A DNA stretch of 40,429 nt, from IMG/VR virus record IMGVR_UViG_3300008738_000007, positions 1 through 40,429 of that record, one strand, 5' to 3'. Shown piece after piece: positions 38,801 through 40,429 of the stretch. The notes below the pieces were generated by a model. That model was not told the origin of the DNA and did no database searches. It was given only the letters and a program-made list of their open reading frames with translations. Each line of letters starts with the position of its first letter. The first letter of the stretch is position 1. The translations under genes and the position numbers were made by a program. The stretch comes from a virus.

Positions 38801-40429
38801 ACAGTGATGTATGTAGAGAACGATAAGCCAAGTGGCCCACTGCCGTCCTCAAACTACGGGAACGAAGTGAACACTTTTGACGATGTTGCCAAGTTCAACC
38901 CCTACCATGATGAACTAGGGAGGTTTACGACTGCGGACAAAGACGTAACTGGGGTGGCCAGCGACCTTTACCAAGGTATGCACAAGCCATCCGCTGACAG
39001 CGCACCGCTCTACGACTTGCTGGACGACGACGGCTGGTTCCCTGACGATGTTTACACAAGCCCTAGCCTGTATATGTTTGGCGACCGAGCCATACAGCAG
39101 GAAACGCTGAGTGCTATTCGCCATGCGCGTGGGCGACCAGACGCTCTCGTCACGGTTTATAGGTCAGTCCCGCCGGGGACTACTGCGATCAACTCAGGAG
39201 ATTGGGTTGCGCTTTCACGCTCTTATGCCGAGCAGCACGGCCAGGACCGAGTATATGAATACTTTGACGCTGATGCAGTGTGGCCAGATGATGAAAGCGG
39301 GAAGGGGATGTGGGTGTCTTCCCGAGTGAACTGGGCAGTGCTTTCTGCCGAAGTTCCAGCCCACACTATTCGCAGTGGAGGCAATGACCTGATTGAGTGG
39401 GGATATTGGGGGGGGAAGATTGAGGCTGGGGGCATCAAGAAGTTCAACCCCTACCATGATGAACTGGGCAGGTTTACCACCGCCGACAACAATGTCACTG
39501 GGGCGGCAACAGCGTCATCGGATCAAGCCGGGGGAAGGCTGGCCGCTAGCCAAATCCTTAGCACCGCCCTGGGCTGGGGCCAAAGGGAAGCCGAACTGCT
39601 GGCTGCACATGGCCCTTCGCTGGCAGTGCGCTCATCCGTCACTTACACCGACTGGGTGCGAGAGCCTGGGGATCTCAGTGCGGGACTGACCTATACAGTT
39701 GAGTTGGACCTGAACGAACGTAACTCAAACTCCACTGCTGTTGTGGGCCTGTCAACGCGCACCAGATCAAGAGTCAAGGCCGAGGGCATTGCTAACACTG
39801 CCTTTGAAATGCGCCCGGACGAACTGGCCGCCGTCAACGAGATGTTCCTCGCTTGGGAGCCGGACTACTGGCTCACTGGGATGGAAGCCGCGGAAGCATT
39901 GGTGGAAGAAGTACACGGCCGCTGGTCGCAAACGGCCGGAGATCATTCCGAGGGTGCCATGGCACTCCAACTGGCAGCGGCCCAAGAGGCTGGCTGGTCT
40001 GATGAGGAGATCAGCAGCCGTGTGTTCTACGGCCTCAGCGACAACGACTACCAAAACGGTAAGGAGATAGCGGAGAGCGCGATCCTGCACAACTTGGGCA
40101 GCGTGGCCGATAGCATGTCACGCCCCATCAAGGCTTCTCAGGCTGTGAGGAACGCTTCCACCTTGCTGTTTGCCTCCTCTGACGAAAAGTTTGTTGCTCG
40201 TGTGATGACGTTGGCCCACATGAGCAGTGCTGCCAACAAGGCGTATCTGGCAGCCTCTAAGCGTCTTGCACAGGAAGCGATGAAAGATGTCGGAGGGCCA
40301 CAGCAAACGGTCACTCTCTACCGGGGGGTCCAAATACCCAAGAGCCGCTCGACGCCTTATTCTGAACTTGGCAGCAAGGTTGTCAACGCGTCATCGCCGC
40401 TTAGCAGTTGGTCATGGTCTTTGTCGGCA
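32858..40429 (+). CDS. Giant MuF polyprotein with multiple ADP-ribosyltransferase modules (3' partial)
   Basis: One frame stays open from ATG 32858 through 2524 codons to the window end. Residues 1-292 are a MuF minor head protein: MVARTEVARARSHG, ITAQDERTCPVCAPMDG, VHPQCRCAMG. KFNPYHDELGRFTTAD-type motifs then start at residues 293, 975, 1427, 1626, 2012 and 2195, dividing the protein into modules. Module 1 and 2 end in an ART fold: ITLYRG (R595) / ITLFRG (R1275), PLSSWS (S630-S632 / S1311-S1313), SEGEVIVNG (E671, E673) / VEGEVVVNG (E1355, E1357). Module 6 repeats it (VTLYRGV, PLSSWS) and is cut before ExE. Modules 1, 2 and 6 share a helical block (ALQLAAAEMQ...NRVFRG). Module 5 has VTVYRSVP, GDWVALSRSYAEQHG, EWGYW; module 4 has LLHRGMSD and ALTAFSPDPSMAMRF, a degenerate candidate; module 3 is unknown. 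T4 Alt shows that head-packaged ARTs can be injected; cargo delivery is an inference here. Confidence 0.9.
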   Translation, partial: MPRRFSGAALLQALSAYSDTMERKVRRAFFDAIKQFSSTGDLPTMMRQLQQGQIVPDDLPARIEQLSMNTDEIARLVQQAVKGAGSITAKEVGFETAWDVTQPSVITVARDLANRTLVDVQSNTMRTLADTVEEAIVTGMHRDELVRQIRRNVGLLPQHAVAVQRYEQNLLNQGQAPSQAAKLSNGYANRLLSYRAKMVARTEVARARSHGQQMFWDQAEKRRLLPADTQRVWITAQDERTCPVCAPMDGVLVGLHQPWATDTGPVDVPTDVHPQCRCAMGLVFPGITKHIVKFNPYHDELGRFTTADNTVTTAGFEGRGGRGGGSVSGDAFAANRELVVAMAMLGVQMSGRELDPLEEKMLEEAREGDIIIFDGSEETAVGSLSDDGDDGVVALNFRVEDRAEIKDGGAEWVAGFMTDAEIEVCASQWGDTLNNDALALAEVVVAERHDMWAKTAGDSDSKSLALQLAAAEMQEWDSEQIANRVFRGLDPGGMEVARAAADKAVSQVEKDPTPWALMSSAGQEEVVNRHLPPQDSLVMASNWMQPVTPQIAAMALVEHRFAAAANKAVLAAEQRATRHDLPWVVGDAKTITLYRGVMVDKERVVHSPTHVEYRLPSATKVRSESAPLSSWSAVRAVAETFAGLKGVVLEAEVPISSIVGLSTNGFGCISEGEVIVNGDSFDAIVMGDDLEKSASLGGPAPAGEVHKAILPINLDATDENQDWPKRTPDTYEALGISLRVETTGSGELNPVTGIAMSGAEFADTMAVLFRARAPRIVKFKQMFGSGLEVTKAGFATHDGPLSLESLPAYSRDLRVVLGKECARAVAVQVADFDCGEVVLYGLSRGHTPTTQADPMQRVVKVGNDAYLSPLGKYKFTRKQWYEAQQRTSRQGGGSWGDYTPPDAMDRRDDLQWRSKLRKGAAQENKSRPAAVHKLMQRFAAPVTNTGTCPKDGESILQLVERNGRPTPVVYSAVTKFNPYHDELGRFTTADAAVTTSGNAMRANRGVAISMAEVSLGKLSGADKALLRDAPAGAVEFISGWEPVTRGVQTRGAQVEVVVTRRERREIKRRGAKAIADEMTDDERAACTQAMAELYGELDQGTYGNRKTGFITTSNAPEKFVARQHSQWAATSSGNPHALAIQLAAAEMQGWDNEQISNRVFRETPNDVVAAGREIAKQVIANAGGNTAGLLDHETSSAAIRTVVQGDTLSPYLSIAVAGPVVGAPPRAIGTVTAQTFIYSELLGAAYKAVLAANQRVSQKRLKEAVGDTPTITLFRGVYTTVASLFGDEFYGGGEQAVTGGKIRSKSSPLSSWSVSRPTARKFAVGYDQEGVVLRAEIPVSSIVGVSSQGFGCIVEGEVVVNGDSFVAKVDTQASDITKGVAGRPAPAGSLRKAIPTINLDATDENQDWPKRTPDTYEALGLPLPIVKFNPYHDDRGRFTTAANNTTGSQRVPEQGFDGTPEGLVNAIKRTFQDHGFSPRHSKSAVSEAEYVSVGTETQDVTVRVAAHSREIPYDSTIDVWANIPRYDRIGLGKPRFSTQHWTIGVRDALGRLGTAPNNDLQRLVQEVGTPNAAAQHAELKQREARYWQRREDDRRAGMAEHLHNTGETYIADEWVYDRERNKVVTKFNPYHDELGRFTTARYAVTISGGNLPPVAGSEELWSAQGRELFRTPLRSKGASITQESAGGEVQYTIQYGDLQLETRAASAEEALGRFDNEWVYWEGNYRLRHASAAIVGLPPPKSVEHVTDALSETIATGDASAMRERDAADAVTLDRLRAGEKRDDAWRWSRSYGAQTTVDEAVGGVVARAYEAMRAVGGADETSPLLHRGMSDVDRASPLLSAPIGTKYGTALTAFSPDPSMAMRFTHNDREKGAPEVLVVLKPGAKSYVGDTGAPQVHPNPVWAPNKGWRFDGSIEHITQGVFKIVDRFQPKGVDPEVVGWKDYLEPGRGHKTYAPGEQTQGVEWVVVVEQVGSYLPNPDGTVMYVENDKPSGPLPSSNYGNEVNTFDDVAKFNPYHDELGRFTTADKDVTGVASDLYQGMHKPSADSAPLYDLLDDDGWFPDDVYTSPSLYMFGDRAIQQETLSAIRHARGRPDALVTVYRSVPPGTTAINSGDWVALSRSYAEQHGQDRVYEYFDADAVWPDDESGKGMWVSSRVNWAVLSAEVPAHTIRSGGNDLIEWGYWGGKIEAGGIKKFNPYHDELGRFTTADNNVTGAATASSDQAGGRLAASQILSTALGWGQREAELLAAHGPSLAVRSSVTYTDWVREPGDLSAGLTYTVELDLNERNSNSTAVVGLSTRTRSRVKAEGIANTAFEMRPDELAAVNEMFLAWEPDYWLTGMEAAEALVEEVHGRWSQTAGDHSEGAMALQLAAAQEAGWSDEEISSRVFYGLSDNDYQNGKEIAESAILHNLGSVADSMSRPIKASQAVRNASTLLFASSDEKFVARVMTLAHMSSAANKAYLAASKRLAQEAMKDVGGPQQTVTLYRGVQIPKSRSTPYSELGSKVVNASSPLSSWSWSLSA
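33734..33784 (+). repeat. FNPYHD motif, copy 1
   Basis: KFNPYHDELGRFTTADN directly after the MuF domain. Followed by TVTTAGFEGRGGRGGG, shared with copy 0. Confidence 0.9.
34991..35034 (+). repeat. 44-base identical duplication, first copy
   Basis: Codes for INLDATDENQDWPKR after ART module 1. Bases 34991-35034 are identical to 37046-37089; the translated identity continues to TPDTYEALG in both although the bases then diverge. Confidence 0.85.
35780..35830 (+). repeat. FNPYHD motif, copy 2
   Basis: KFNPYHDELGRFTTADA, opening module 2 (second ART module). AVTT follows as in copies 0 and 1. Confidence 0.9.
37046..37089 (+). repeat. 44-base identical duplication, second copy
   Basis: Same position relative to ART module 2 as the first copy to ART module 1. 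Here FNPYHD copy 3 follows within about 30 residues, while in module 1 another 300 residues intervene. Confidence 0.85.
37136..37186 (+). repeat. FNPYHD motif, copy 3
   Basis: KFNPYHDDRGRFTTAAN, the most divergent copy inside the giant gene; it opens the unknown 199-residue module 3. Confidence 0.9.
37733..37783 (+). repeat. FNPYHD motif, copy 4
   Basis: KFNPYHDELGRFTTARY, opening module 4 with the degenerate ART-like end. Confidence 0.9.
38891..38941 (+). repeat. FNPYHD motif, copy 5
   Basis: KFNPYHDELGRFTTADK, opening the compact module 5 (183 residues), then DVTGVAS. Confidence 0.9.
39440..39490 (+). repeat. FNPYHD motif, copy 6
   Basis: KFNPYHDELGRFTTADN, then NVTGAAT, which resembles the DVTGVAS after copy 5. 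It opens module 6, the third ART module. Confidence 0.9.

Noticed and set aside
33417-40333. Many 60-110-codon frames on both strands within the last 7 kb
   Set aside because: They are shadows of the single long frame that begins at 32858 and carries MuF, ART and repeated-motif sequence.

Overview
The window is a contiguous piece of a tailed double-stranded DNA bacteriophage genome whose host is very probably an actinobacterium. Support for the host: a WhiB-family regulator (a family restricted to Actinobacteria and their phages), an actinophage-like r1t-type holin, GTG starts, GTGA/ATGA stop-start overlaps along the rightward gene strings, and a tmRNA-like 3' end that closely resembles actinobacterial tmRNA. 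Almost every gene reads rightward; exceptions are a leftward primase-helicase operon (2626-5073) and a lone JAB-domain gene (24643-25011).

Layout: 1-2474, end of a tail fibre with an S74 chaperone domain, a two-domain endolysin and two small genes, closed by a strong 12-bp terminator hairpin. 2626-5073 (minus), a 98-aa protein, DnaB-like helicase and DnaG-type primase. 5175-6053, no protein gene: a consensus-like promoter followed by about 790 nt of densely foldable RNA that ends in a 79-nt tmRNA-like acceptor domain with a G3.U70 pair. 6112-8004, small accessory genes separated by three copies of an intergenic RNA fold. 8136-10975, a CbbQ/CobS-like AAA ATPase with a VWA partner. 10944-14240, small unknown proteins and tRNA-Ser(GCT). 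14327-22124, replication and recombination: ssDNA-binding protein, DnaE-type polymerase, RecA/UvsX-like recombinase, PD-(D/E)XK resolvase-like protein, Cas4/RecB-like nuclease, RuvC-like resolvase. 22066-24646, a coupled string of WhiB, a ParB-DUF4417 fusion, an arginase-family ureohydrolase and a basic protein. 25341-29664, terminase genes and a holin region. 29678-40429, metallophosphoesterase, Mu gp29-like portal, and one reading frame that stays open from 32858 to the end of the window.

The most remarkable object is that last frame, at least 2524 codons. It begins as a MuF minor head protein and then continues as a string of modules, each introduced by a near-identical motif of the form KFNPYHDELGRFTTAD. 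Three modules carry the R...SxS...ExE layout of ADP-ribosyltransferases (one is cut by the window end before its ExE), a fourth resembles a divergent ART-like phage domain and a fifth is a degenerate candidate. A seventh copy of the motif sits in a small gene upstream of the portal. The reasonable inference, not proven here, is a head-packaged multi-effector polyprotein whose repeated motif is a processing, docking or recombination unit. The second remarkable object is the large structured RNA at 5204-5991.

No integrase, CI-like repressor or CRISPR array was recognised, so lifestyle cannot be stated. Major capsid and most tail genes must lie outside the window.
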